A stretch of 64,000 bases of DNA from NCBI RefSeq assembly GCF_042693015.1, contig NZ_CP170544.1, positions 868,001 through 932,000 on the forward strand. Reading direction: 5' to 3'. Under the pieces are notes generated by a model. It worked only from the letters and a program-made list of their open reading frames with translations, was not told where the DNA came from and ran no database searches. Of this stretch, positions 1 to 7,676 are shown in pieces (the first letter of the stretch is position 1; every line of letters begins with the position of its first letter). Origin of the DNA: Sphingomonas_E sp042693015 (GTDB lineage: Bacteria > Pseudomonadota > Alphaproteobacteria > Sphingomonadales > Sphingomonadaceae). The translations under genes were made by a program, and so were the position numbers.

Positions 1-1
1 C

Positions 2-562
2 GTGGCGGAGGGGCTTGCTATGCCCGTGCCCAAGGCGTCACTGGCGGCCGCCGCGCCGCGCGACTTCGATCCATCGCCGGCTCTCAGGATCATTGAGGGA
101 CCACGCCAGCGCGAGACGCTGGAAGGCCGCGCCGTCGGCATCCTCTATGCCGATGGGTCGGACGGGGCCGAGGTGGCGGCCGTCCGCAAGGCAGTGGAGG
201 CGGCGAAGGGCAAGCCCGTGCTGATTTCGCCCAAGGTTGGCGGCGCGAAGCTCAACGACGGCACATTGCTCGCCGCCGACGGTCAGCTTGCCGGCACGCC
301 ATCGGTCATCGTTGACGCCATCGCGCTGGTGCTGTCGGCGGACGGTGCCGCGGCGCTGGCGAAGGATGCGGCGGCCGTGCAGTTCGTGATGGATGCCTTC
401 GGGCATCTCAAGGCCATCGGGGCGAGTGACGGCGCCAAGGCATTGCTCTCCAAGGCGGGTGTCGAAGCCTCCGATGGCGTTACGGGTCTTGGCAAGGATT
501 TCATTGCCGCGGCGGGCAGGCGCTTCTTTGCCCGAGAGCCTGAAGTGCGGATGCTCGCTTGA
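2..562 (+). CDS. katE: Large-subunit catalase (HPII type), C-terminal part only
   Basis: The 186 visible residues match the C-terminal extension of large-subunit catalases, the flavodoxin/class I glutamine-amidotransferase-like domain that follows the haem core. The stretches VGILYADGSDG near residue 45, KPVLISPKVGG near 72 and VMDAFGHLKAIGASD near 130 are typical of it. The frame is open to the left edge, so the haem domain lies outside the window and the first codon listed is not the true start. The enzyme breaks down hydrogen peroxide in the cytoplasm. The genes that follow are also stress related, which fits, but no promoter for it can be seen. Confidence 0.85.
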   Translation: MAEGLAMPVPKASLAAAAPRDFDPSPALRIIEGPRQRETLEGRAVGILYADGSDGAEVAAVRKAVEAAKGKPVLISPKVGGAKLNDGTLLAADGQLAGTPSVIVDAIALVLSADGAAALAKDAAAVQFVMDAFGHLKAIGASDGAKALLSKAGVEASDGVTGLGKDFIAAAGRRFFAREPEVRMLA

Positions 563-635
563 ACGATTCGTGTGTCGCCCGCCGGTAGGCTGTTTCCTCG
601 CGCGCGCTTTCCTCCACGGCTGACAAGGCAAGCCC

Positions 636-1850
636 ATGGATCTGACCGAACGGCTGGACCTGCGCGGCGGTCGCCCGTGCTGGCGGGATGCCGCACATGA
701 TAAGGTCAAGGCGGATCCGCTGCCATCCACAGTCGATGTCGCCATCGTCGGCGCCGGTATCATGGGCGCCATGGTGGCGGAAAGACTGAGCCGCGACGGA
801 CATCGCGTTGCCTTGCTCGATCGTCGCCCGCCGGCCCTCGGCGCAACGGCTGCCTCGACTGCGCTGGTAATGTGGGCAGTTGACGTGCCGCTGTCCATGC
901 TGTCGCAGCGCATCGGATCGGACAAGGCGGCGCAGGCCTGGCGCAGAGTTCATCGCGCAGTCTGCGATCTTGCCGAGCTTATTGAAGGGCAAGGGATCGA
1001 CTGCAGCTGGCGTGCGCGGCCGGAGCTGTATCTCGCCGGATCGCTGCTCGACGAAGCCGGATTGGAGGCCGAGGGACGGATCCGCCGGGCAGCCGGCTTG
1101 CCTTCCTCTTTCCTAGCGTCGGAGATGCTTGCGCGCCGCTTCGATCTGCCGGAGCGCGCGGGCCTGCTTTCCGAAAACAGTTTCGGGGTCGATCCGGTCG
1201 CGCTGACTCTGGCACTGCTCCACCGTGCGCGGAACCATGGGGCTTCGCTGAGCTTCCCCATCGACGTGACGCGTATCGCTGAAGAGGCGGGCTCGGTACG
1301 GCTGACCACCACGGACGGCACGATCAATGCGAGGCGGCTGATCCTGGCCACCGGCTATGAAGCGGCACGCTGGTATTTGCCGGCTGCGTTCAGCCTCGCG
1401 TCGAGTTTCGCGATTGCGACTGCTCCGGGCACCGCACCGGCCTGGCGGGAGAATGCCCTGATTTGGGAGGCGGCGAGCCCCTATCTCTATGCGCGCGCGA
1501 CCGCGGATGGCCGGATCATCGTCGGTGGCGAAGATGAAGATCAATTCGCTCCGGAGACGCGCGATGCCATTCTGTCCGCCAAAAGCGGTTTGCTGGAGGC
1601 CAAGGGTGCAGCCCTGCTGGGGCTTGATCGCCTCGAGGCCGACTGTGCCTGGGCGGCGACCTTCGGGGGTTCACCAGACGGTCTTCCGGCGATCGGACGG
1701 GCGCATAATGCCGAACGCATCTGGCTGGCATACGGATTTGGCGGCAACGGCATCAGCTTTGCGAGCCTGGCCGCCAGTTTGATTGTCGAGCACTTTGCGG
1801 GTGAGGCGACCCCCGGAGCCGTCTTGTTTGATCCGTATCGCCACGTTTAA
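636..1850 (+). CDS. FAD-dependent oxidoreductase of the D-amino-acid oxidase (DAO) family
   Basis: 404 residues. A dinucleotide-binding motif G39-A-G41-I-M-G44 sits after an unusual 33-residue N-terminal lead, and a C-terminal block with GGSPDGLPAIGRA and AYGFGGNGISFASLAAS is the usual end of glycine-oxidase/sarcosine-oxidase-like flavoproteins. An AAGG-type ribosome site lies 7 bases before the ATG. Such enzymes oxidise amines or amino acids using FAD; the substrate cannot be read from the sequence. It stands alone, 73 bases after the catalase. No signal peptide is seen, so a cytoplasmic or peripheral location is inferred. Confidence 0.8.
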   Translation: MDLTERLDLRGGRPCWRDAAHDKVKADPLPSTVDVAIVGAGIMGAMVAERLSRDGHRVALLDRRPPALGATAASTALVMWAVDVPLSMLSQRIGSDKAAQAWRRVHRAVCDLAELIEGQGIDCSWRARPELYLAGSLLDEAGLEAEGRIRRAAGLPSSFLASEMLARRFDLPERAGLLSENSFGVDPVALTLALLHRARNHGASLSFPIDVTRIAEEAGSVRLTTTDGTINARRLILATGYEAARWYLPAAFSLASSFAIATAPGTAPAWRENALIWEAASPYLYARATADGRIIVGGEDEDQFAPETRDAILSAKSGLLEAKGAALLGLDRLEADCAWAATFGGSPDGLPAIGRAHNAERIWLAYGFGGNGISFASLAASLIVEHFAGEATPGAVLFDPYRHV

Positions 1851-1881
1851 CGGGCGATCATCCAGCCTGGCTCAACAAAAA

Positions 1882-1910
1882 GAGCAGCGCGCCGTTCCGA
1901 CGCGCTGCTC
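1882..1910 (-). terminator. Hairpin terminator of the stress-protein operon (minus strand)
   Basis: A perfect 10-bp stem (GAGCAGCGCG and its complement) with a 9-base loop. Read on the minus strand it is followed by TTTTT at 1877-1881, the intrinsic-terminator pattern. It lies in the convergent gap between the flavoprotein and the 17M-like gene. Confidence 0.75.
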
Positions 1911-1929
1911 CCGGGGGGCTCTCTAGAAT

Positions 1930-2526
1930 TTACAGGACCCGATCGGTCCGCCGCAGACGATCCCTTTCCTCGGCAATCTGTTCCGGCGTGTAAGGCGCGG
2001 CAGTTTCGTCAAACCGCGACCAGCCCACATCGCGGTAGAACCTCCCGCGCTCGGTCGGATCGACGGCGCGGTAACGATCGAGGATCGCCTCGGCCTGGGG
2101 CGCAAGATCATTGCTCACTTTGGCGCTGACCAGGGTGCCGCCACGGCGCACGCCTTCAGCATAGACATGGGCATCGTCTTCACTGACGCCTTCCTTTTGC
2201 ATTGCGCCGACCACGCCGCCGATCGCACCGCCGACGATCGCGCCACCGCCGGCCCCGACCGCGGTAGCGGCGAGCCAGCCGGCCGCAACGACCGGACCGA
2301 GACCAGGGATGGCGAGCACGCCAAGTCCCGCCAGCAGACCACCAACACCGCCAATCACGGCACCGGCGCCTGCGCCCTTGCCGGCATCTTCGGCTGCTTC
2401 CGAATGGCCGGACTGGTGCGCAACGATGCTGATGTCATCGCGCGGCACGCCGATGCGTTCGAGTTCTCCGACTGCGCCCGCCGCATCCGAATAATTGTCG
2501 TACAGCTTTGTGAGTGTCTTCGTCAT
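1930..2526 (-). CDS. General stress protein 17M-like (YflT-type) protein
   Basis: 198 residues from the ATG at 2526, chosen because AGGAG lies 8 bases upstream and the preceding 36 codons of the open frame carry no conserved sequence. The N-terminus (LTKLYDNYSDAAGAVGELE, then GVPRDDISIVAHQ) matches the YflT/17M fold found in heat- and stress-induced proteins. It is followed by a glycine/alanine-rich hydrophobic region at about 60-125 with glycine-zipper repeats that could insert into membranes. The C-terminal tail is charged and ends in an arginine-rich stretch. It lies 29 bases after the PepSY-like gene and is probably co-transcribed with it. The biochemical role is unknown. Confidence 0.75.
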   Translation of the reverse strand: MTKTLTKLYDNYSDAAGAVGELERIGVPRDDISIVAHQSGHSEAAEDAGKGAGAGAVIGGVGGLLAGLGVLAIPGLGPVVAAGWLAATAVGAGGGAIVGGAIGGVVGAMQKEGVSEDDAHVYAEGVRRGGTLVSAKVSNDLAPQAEAILDRYRAVDPTERGRFYRDVGWSRFDETAAPYTPEQIAEERDRLRRTDRVL

Positions 2527-2555
2527 GGTAATGGCTCCTGCCGAACGCAAAGCAT

Positions 2556-2879
2556 TCACTTCGTTACGATATTGCCCTTGTAATCGAGGGCGATATGGAC
2601 GCTCTTGCCATGCTTCTTCGCCATGCCCTGCCAAAGACCATTATCGTCCTTTGTGAGCCCGGAGATGTCGGTGAAGCCACCCTTCGCGATGCGATCGCGG
2701 GCCTGTTCTTCAGTGAAGGAATTGGCGCCGCTCGCGGCGACAGCCGCCGTCTCGACATCGGCATCCTTGAGCGCAGAATTGGCCGGCGCGTCGGATTGCG
2801 CAACCGGGGCCGACTGGGCGAAGGCCGAAGTGCTCCCCAGCGCGACGGCAAGCGTCGCGACGATTATTTTGAACTGCAT
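2556..2879 (-). CDS. Small secreted PepSY-like protein
   Basis: 107 residues from the ATG at 2879, preceded by GGAGACCCTCA. A clear signal peptide (IIVATLAVALGSTSAFA, cleavage after about residue 21) is followed by an Ala/Asp-rich linker. A short C-terminal domain reads FTDISGLTKDDNGLWQGMAKK then HIALDYKGNIVTK, resembling a PepSY or beta-lactamase-inhibitor-like fold. It is expected in the periplasm. First gene of a two-gene unit with the 17M-like gene downstream. A specific function cannot be assigned. Confidence 0.7.
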   Translation of the reverse strand: MQFKIIVATLAVALGSTSAFAQSAPVAQSDAPANSALKDADVETAAVAASGANSFTEEQARDRIAKGGFTDISGLTKDDNGLWQGMAKKHGKSVHIALDYKGNIVTK

Positions 2880-3070
2880 TGAGGGTCTCCAGATTGGTGC
2901 GATAAAAACGCGCCAGACAGACATTGGTCGCGAGGAAAATTCTGATCGGTGTTAAGACGGGACAGGTTGAGCGAGAGCAGACTGCCCCTTGTCCGGTCCG
3001 CCCCGGTCAGCGCGGGACGAGGTCGACGGCAGTGGTGCCGTGGTCAGGAACTGGACGCGGGCGCCGGGGT

Positions 3071-3151
3071 TCAAATCACGCGGAACAGCAACAAGAGCAC
3101 GATGATGATTCCCGGGACGCCCAGCAGCCATAAGATCAGTCCTTTGCCCAT
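3071..3151 (-). CDS. 26-residue single-pass membrane peptide
   Basis: A short frame beginning MGKGLILWLLGVPG and ending in a Val/Leu/Ile-rich helix with a final Arg-Val-Ile. It consists of essentially one transmembrane segment flanked by a Lys at the N-terminus and an Arg near the C-terminus. GGAGG lies 7 bases before the ATG, and a perfect GGAAC-N16-CGTT element sits at 3190-3214, so both translation and transcription signals support a real gene. I recall similar very short hydrophobic proteins in proteobacteria but know no function. It is probably an inner-membrane stress peptide; that role is inferred from the promoter only. Confidence 0.75.
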   Translation of the reverse strand: MGKGLILWLLGVPGIIIVLLLLFRVI

Positions 3152-3463
3152 GATCGCCTCCACGTGCTGGTTGTTGTCGAACGCCTAGGAACGGCGGAGG
3201 CCAGCGGCAGTTCCTTGGATGGTCGACGACCGACGGCGCCCGCTTCCACCCAGAGCGACCGGCAAGCCACACGCTGCGCGAGAGAACCCTTTTGGTGCGT
3301 TGGAGTTGAGTGAAGGCTGAAGCGGGTCATTGTTGGGTTGTTGTCGAAAGGAACAGAATGCTGGCGCTCACATGGGAGGCCGCGCCGGTCGTAAGCCACT
3401 TCAGGATAAACATCGTTCTTTGCTGAGCGCGTTCGCGGCCATAAGCATGCTAAGCGTATCGAT
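3152..3463. other. Intergenic stretch of 312 bases
   Basis: It holds the EcfG-type promoter at 3190-3214 and the leader of the membrane peptide gene. The remaining part (about 3220-3463) shows no coding signal, repeat or stable hairpin that I can defend. Confidence 0.6.
3190..3214 (-). promoter_or_regulatory. EcfG-type general stress promoter (GGAAC-N16-CGTT)
   Basis: Read on the minus strand, GGAAC (3214-3210), exactly 16 bases, then CGTT (3193-3190). This is the known consensus for the alphaproteobacterial extracytoplasmic sigma factor EcfG. It points at the 26-residue peptide gene, leaving a leader of roughly 30 bases. The region is nearly symmetric: the plus strand reads GGAAC-N16-AGTT, which lacks the conserved C and is a weaker match. 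Confidence 0.75.
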
Positions 3464-3784
3464 ATGACTAACATCCATAGGCTTGCCGGTATCGTCGACG
3501 TGGACGGGCTCCAATATGAGTGGGAACTCCGGAGTGAACCACAGTGGGGCGAGTCCGAAGGCTGGAAGGGCATGACAATTGCCTTGCGGCAGAAAGACAC
3601 ACAGCGCGCAGCGTTACTGGAATTTCCGCCGCCGAAACGCTTGATGAAGGGACTGAAACGGGGCCGTCTCCAAGTCAGCGACGCTACCGTTTCTCGCGGA
3701 ATTCGCGCCGCATTACGGGCTGGGTGGGAGCCCGCATCACGGGGCAAGCCCATGGTGTTTATGGTTGACGCGGACGGCAATTAG
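3464..3784 (+). CDS. Conserved small hypothetical protein
   Basis: 106 residues, acidic N-terminal half (GIVDVDGLQYEWELRSEPQW) followed by WKGMTIALRQ, a basic patch around LMKGLKRGRLQ, and an ending MVFMVDADGN. The pattern of alternating hydrophobic residues suggests a small beta-rich soluble domain. I recognise the type as a sphingomonad hypothetical but know no function. The start is uncertain because no good ribosome site precedes the ATG. No signal peptide or membrane segment. Confidence 0.6.
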   Translation: MTNIHRLAGIVDVDGLQYEWELRSEPQWGESEGWKGMTIALRQKDTQRAALLEFPPPKRLMKGLKRGRLQVSDATVSRGIRAALRAGWEPASRGKPMVFMVDADGN

Positions 3785-4091
3785 TCGAGAGCCGGCGTGG
3801 GACGGCGCGCACTGGAGCCCGCCGACTTTTATGTCATTGGGACGGTCGAACGACCTTCCAATCCGGATGGATACTCGCAACCGATTAAATGCTGTCGTTT
3901 ACAGCTAGCTCGAATTTGGACGCCGGCGCCGTGTCCCGTGGGGCCATTTGCCGTCGCCATTCAAGCCGCCCTCACCATGCGTCAAGCAATGCAAGTCGGA
4001 TGAGGCGGCTTCCAATCCGTGGCGCTCACGGACAACCTCGGTTACACGATTTCTGATTCAAAGTGTTCAATTCGCGCGGAAAGGAGTCATC
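3785..4091. other. Intergenic stretch of 307 bases
   Basis: Lies between two plus-strand genes. An open frame runs through its second half into the DUF1993 gene but has no conserved residues and no ribosome site; AAGGAG at 4081-4086 marks the probable true start at 4092. Nothing else is visible. Confidence 0.5.
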
Positions 4092-4655
4092 GTGACACTG
4101 CCTAATGTCCTCGAGCCAACCTACTTGCAGATGCTGAAGGCACTCTCTGCGTGGCTCGGCAAGGCAGAGGCGCAGAGACCCGACGGCGGATCGGAGGCGC
4201 TCCTGACCGCTCGCCTCGCTCCTGACATGTTCCCGTTAGCTACCCAGATTCGCTTCGCCTGCGTGCAGGCCCAAGAGGGTGTATTCCGATTGAAAGGTCA
4301 GGAGTTCCCGGCGTCACTGGAAGCGCTGCTGAATGAGGGGAGAACCGCGATCGAATTCCCCGGCTCGATGACCGACGCCCGCGCGCGGATCGACGAAACG
4401 ATAGCGGTCGTGGAGGCGGTCGCCTCCGAGGCGTTCGACGTCGATCCTGCGACGCCAATTGCCCATGCTTTGCCCTCCGGCATGGTCTTCGACTTCACGG
4501 CGGAGCAGTATGCGCGCGACTGGGCGCTGCCTCAGTTTTACTTCCACGTAATGATCGCCTACGCCATTCTGCGCGCCGAGGGCGTTGATCTCGGTAAGGC
4601 GGACTATGTTGCCCACCTATTCGCCTACCTTCGCCCCGGGACGATGCCCTCCTGA
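4092..4655 (+). CDS. DUF1993 family protein
   Basis: 187 residues from a GTG at 4092, chosen because AAGGAG lies 5 bases upstream and homology-like sequence begins there (LEPTYLQMLKALSAWLGKAE). Typical features are the N-terminal helix with MLKALSAWLGKA, MFPLATQIRFACVQAQ near residue 50, and the C-terminal FYFHVMIAYAILRAEGVDLGKADY block. The fold is thought to be a DinB-like four-helix bundle. The function is unknown in the family. It appears monocistronic. Confidence 0.8.
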   Translation: MTLPNVLEPTYLQMLKALSAWLGKAEAQRPDGGSEALLTARLAPDMFPLATQIRFACVQAQEGVFRLKGQEFPASLEALLNEGRTAIEFPGSMTDARARIDETIAVVEAVASEAFDVDPATPIAHALPSGMVFDFTAEQYARDWALPQFYFHVMIAYAILRAEGVDLGKADYVAHLFAYLRPGTMPS

Positions 4656-5311
4656 TTGGAGCAACGGACCGCGCTCGCAGACATGGCGGTCGTTGCAACG
4701 GGCCTCGCCTGAAAGCCGCCGTCAGTTCAAAATGAGGATCCGGGGCGGGGATCGGCGCTCGCGTTTTGGGAAGCCAGATTGAAGGCGCGCTGCCGCAGCA
4801 TCTTCGAAGATCACAATCCAAGTTCGACATGATTACTCGCGTGCAGGGCGTGCCGAGCAGCGACCCGCAAGCGCAACCAACGGTATCGAAGTGGCAGCCA
4901 TCATGGCAGCCGCCCCGGACGGTTCGGTCGCGTCGGTCACGCGACCAGACCCAGCCGCTGCGCGGTGTTCTGCAGCGGGATCAGCAGCCGGCGCAGGATG
5001 AATTCGTACCGGCCGCACCACCGCACCGACCGGGCCTGCTGCACTGGCAACGCCAACTCGCCGAGCCGGTTCGAAAGCAGCTTTTTTGGCGAGATGTTTT
5101 GCCAGCATGGATTGGTGACGCGCGCACGGAGCGCCCGGTCGATCTCGTCCTCCAATGTGCGGATTACGGAGCGCTGGGGGCGGCTGTGACGGCGCGCCGT
5201 CACAGATTATGTCAAATATTACGGTCCTGAGCATATTGCACTCGGCAATGATGCGCAGTTCCTGCGTTCAGCGGACGAGAAAATTGCCGGGAATATCAAT
5301 GTCATCGGGGC
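4656..5311. other. Gene-poor stretch of 656 bases upstream of tRNA-Ala
   Basis: No gene here convinces me. Several frames stay open (longest about 150 codons) but none has a ribosome site with a recognisable family. A minus-strand frame at 4937-5203 has a plausible amino-acid mix but no family I can name. The stretch contains a perfect 22-bp palindrome at 5184-5205 and ends 107 bases later at the tRNA-Ala gene. A decayed gene or integration remnant is possible. Confidence 0.5.
5184..5205. repeat. Perfect 22-bp palindrome
   Basis: The half-site CTGTGACGGCG is followed directly by its exact complement. It could be a regulator-binding site or a hairpin. There is no T-run on either side, which argues against a standard terminator. 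Confidence 0.7.
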
Positions 5312-5387
5312 TGGTGGAGCTGAGGGGAATCGAACCCCTGACCTCTGCAGTGCGATTGCAGCGCTCTCCCATCTGAGCTACAGCCCC
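5312..5387 (-). tRNA. tRNA-Ala (anticodon CGC)
   Basis: A 76-base cloverleaf folds on the minus strand. The acceptor stem GGGGCTG pairs with CAGCTCC and includes the G3-U70 pair that identifies alanine tRNAs. The D arm is GCTC/GAGC, the anticodon stem CTGCA/TGCAG with loop ATCGCAC gives anticodon CGC, and the T arm AGGGG-TTCGATT-CCCCT is complete. CCA is encoded. It reads GCG codons. Confidence 0.95.
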
Positions 5388-5595
5388 TCGCCCGAGGCGG
5401 CCCCTTTAGCGACAGGTTTCGGGCGATGCAACGGCCCGTGCGTGCTTTTTCGCAAACATTTCGCTTGCGACAGACGGTTCGTCGCGAAGTGCCAAGTGCT
5501 GGGGCGGCTTTGACGGAACCATAGTGACCGTTCTGCCCTTTTTCTTCTGCGTGCGGCGCATGACGGCGCCGCCGATCCAGACGCAGGAGATATCG

Positions 5596-6444
5596 ATGGG
5601 TTATGAACGCAGCGACCGCCGCTACGGTCGTGACGCCGATTATGGCTATCGCGAAAACCGCAACCGCAATTACGATGACGGTCGGTATCGTGCCGGTTCC
5701 GACCGCCGCTACGGTTATGAGAACAGGCAGCCCGCCGACTATGACTATGACGATCGGGGCTTCTTCGATCGCGCCGGCGACGAGGTTCGTTCGTGGTTCG
5801 GGGACGAGGAGGCAGAACGCCGCCGTCGCCTTGATGAGCGCTACGCGCAAGCGGAATATGAACGGGAATATCGGCCGGGCATCGCTTATGGCGTCGGCCG
5901 TGCCGGCTGGTCCAACCCCGATTACGGAGCTGGGCGCGGGGCCGGCGCCACCGGCAATTGGGGCTTAGGTGCTGGCCAGGATCGCGCTACGTGGGGCCAT
6001 GATCCGTATCAGGCGTGGCGTCGCCGCCAGATCGACGCGCTCGATCGCGATTATGCCGACTATCGGAACGAGAACCAGTCGCATTTCGACCGCGAATTCG
6101 GCAGCTGGCGGACACAGCGCCTCGGTCAGCGTGATGCGTTAAATCGTGCCAGCGAACATCAGGATGTTGTCGGCTCCGACGGCAGTCATGTCGGCACGGT
6201 GGATAAGGTTCGTGGTGACCGTATCATTCTGACGAAGAGCGATGCGGAAGCTGGCGGGCGCCATCATTCCATCCCGTGCGGCTGGATCAGCAGCGTCGAA
6301 GATGGCCGTGTGACTCTCAATCGCACAGCCGAACAGGCCCAGCAGGCCTGGAAGGACGAGGAGCGCGGCGACGCGGTTGGCTGGCGCGACCGCGACGATG
6401 ATAGGGATCGAAACTTCGGTCGCCGCACGTACGGCGCATTCTAA
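5596..6444 (+). CDS. DUF2171 protein with Tyr/Arg/Asp-rich disordered N-terminus
   Basis: 282 residues from the ATG at 5596, with AGGAGA 5 bases upstream. Residues 1-60 and about 100-150 are rich in Tyr, Arg, Asp and Gly with almost no hydrophobic core, so they are likely disordered. Between them lies the conserved RAGDEVRSWFGDEEAERRR motif. A basic helical part (WRRRQIDALDRDYADYR) follows, and then a DUF2171 domain at about 190-260 (VVGSDGSHVGTVDKVRGDRIIL ... GWISSVEDGRVTLNRTAEQA). Similar proteins occur near stress genes in sphingomonads, but the function is unknown. Followed by a strong hairpin terminator. Confidence 0.75.
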   Translation: MGYERSDRRYGRDADYGYRENRNRNYDDGRYRAGSDRRYGYENRQPADYDYDDRGFFDRAGDEVRSWFGDEEAERRRRLDERYAQAEYEREYRPGIAYGVGRAGWSNPDYGAGRGAGATGNWGLGAGQDRATWGHDPYQAWRRRQIDALDRDYADYRNENQSHFDREFGSWRTQRLGQRDALNRASEHQDVVGSDGSHVGTVDKVRGDRIILTKSDAEAGGRHHSIPCGWISSVEDGRVTLNRTAEQAQQAWKDEERGDAVGWRDRDDDRDRNFGRRTYGAF

Positions 6445-6453
6445 GCTGGTTTG

Positions 6454-6483
6454 AAGGAGCGCCGGGAAACTGGCGCTCCTTTA
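6454..6483 (+). terminator. Hairpin terminator between the DUF2171 and lysR genes
   Basis: 10-bp stem AAGGAGCGCC with its exact complement, 8-base loop, then TTAT. The genes on both sides converge on it, so it may work in both directions. Confidence 0.7.
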
Positions 6484-6486
6484 TCG

Positions 6487-7275
6487 TTATTGAAGCAGCG
6501 CCGCGACCAGGGACTTGACCTTTTTCTGACGCCATTGCGGGAGTGGCGCGAGCAGCCAATAACCTACGCCCGCCAACTGCTCTCCATAGGAGCGAACTCT
6601 TCCGCTCGCTATGTCGGAAGCGGCGAGCAGAGCCGGAACGCAAGCGCGTCCGAAACCGGCTGCAGCTGCGTCTATCGCCAGTCCGGCATCGGCCACCGTC
6701 AACATCACGGGGGATGCTTCGCTCTGCGGGCATCCGGGCCACCCTATGCGGTTTTCACCGCCGCCTTCGATGCCCACGGTGACAAAGCCGGAAGCGGGCA
6801 ACGCCGCGCCTTCATGCTCGCCCGGGCCTTCCGTCAGCCTAATCGCTAGATCGAGATTGGCTTGAGTGAAGTCCAATTCATCATCCGCCGCAACGACGAC
6901 GAAGCGAAGGTCCGGGTCCGTGCGCCCGTAAGCGGATAGATGGGCGCTCAGCCATTTTGCGGTCAGATCGCGCGGGGCCGCTATCGTCAGCGTCTTGGAG
7001 GATTGGCCGGCCTGCATCGCGCGCACCGCTTCCTCGAACTGCAGGAAGCCGGCGCGCAACGCTTCGAGGCCGGCGGCGCCTTCGGGCGTGAGTTCGAGCC
7101 CCTTAGCGGTACGGCGGAACAGCACGACACCCAGCGTATCTTCCAACGCGCGAATCTGCTGGCCGACGGCGGCGGGTGTCACTGCCAGTTCGTCCGCCGC
7201 GCGGGTGAAGGACAGGTGACGGGCAGCGGCGTCTAGTACCCGCAAGCCATTCAAGGGGAGATGCGTTCTCTTCAT
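6487..7275 (-). CDS. LysR-family transcriptional regulator (GcvA-like)
   Basis: 262 residues from the ATG at 7275. The N-terminal winged helix-turn-helix (LNGLRVLDAAARHLSFTRAADELAVTPAAVGQQIRALE, split over about 5-45) is typical of the GcvA branch of LysR regulators. A substrate-binding domain follows and is somewhat shorter than the usual 290-300 residues. The start codon overlaps the apaG stop by 4 bases (ATGA), so it is translated in the metZ-apaG-lysR unit. The effector and targets are unknown. Confidence 0.85.
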   Translation of the reverse strand: MKRTHLPLNGLRVLDAAARHLSFTRAADELAVTPAAVGQQIRALEDTLGVVLFRRTAKGLELTPEGAAGLEALRAGFLQFEEAVRAMQAGQSSKTLTIAAPRDLTAKWLSAHLSAYGRTDPDLRFVVVAADDELDFTQANLDLAIRLTEGPGEHEGAALPASGFVTVGIEGGGENRIGWPGCPQSEASPVMLTVADAGLAIDAAAAGFGRACVPALLAASDIASGRVRSYGEQLAGVGYWLLAPLPQWRQKKVKSLVAALLQ

Positions 7276-7676
7276 TGCGTTACTGCCGGCCCGATCAATT
7301 GGAAGCGTGGAATTCGGACATCGAAGCTCGACCCATCTTCGCCGACCATCCGATAACTGCCCTCCATGGCGCCCGTAGGAGTGTGGAGAGGGCAACCGGA
7401 TACATAGTCATAGCTACGGCCAGCTTCGATCACTGGCTGTTCGCCGACGACGCCTTCGCCCTGCACCTCATGCTTCCCGCCGCGGCCGTCGACAATCGTC
7501 CAGTGGCGATGGAGGAGCTGAATGGCGGCCGTGCCGTGGTTCTCGATGCGGATATGGTAGGTCCAGAACCAGCGGCCCCTGGCGGGTTCGGACTGTTCCG
7601 GCAGGAAGCTGACCGAGACGCGCACTACCACTTCGCGCGTTGTCGCGCTGTAGCGGAAGAGCGCGTCGAAGGCCAT
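7272..7676 (-). CDS. apaG: ApaG protein
   Basis: 134 residues matching ApaG over the full length, a fibronectin-III-like beta sandwich. Conserved stretches are FWTYHIRIENHG, VQLLHRHW-type (here IQLLHRHWTI), GEGVVGEQPVI and SGCPLHTPTGAMEGSYRM. The family was linked to cobalt/magnesium efflux phenotypes, and the molecular function is not settled. The start overlaps the metZ stop by one base and the stop overlaps the lysR start, so the three genes form a tight operon. Confidence 0.93.
   Translation of the reverse strand: MAFDALFRYSATTREVVVRVSVSFLPEQSEPARGRWFWTYHIRIENHGTAAIQLLHRHWTIVDGRGGKHEVQGEGVVGEQPVIEAGRSYDYVSGCPLHTPTGAMEGSYRMVGEDGSSFDVRIPRFQLIGPAVTQ

Noticed and set aside
4937..5203. Minus-strand frame of 88 codons in the gene-poor stretch
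   Set aside because: No family recognised, no ribosome site, and other frames of equal length overlap it; left as a possible remnant only.
5514..5532. GGAAC followed by CGTT upstream of the DUF2171 gene
   Set aside because: The spacing is 9 bases, too short for an EcfG promoter.
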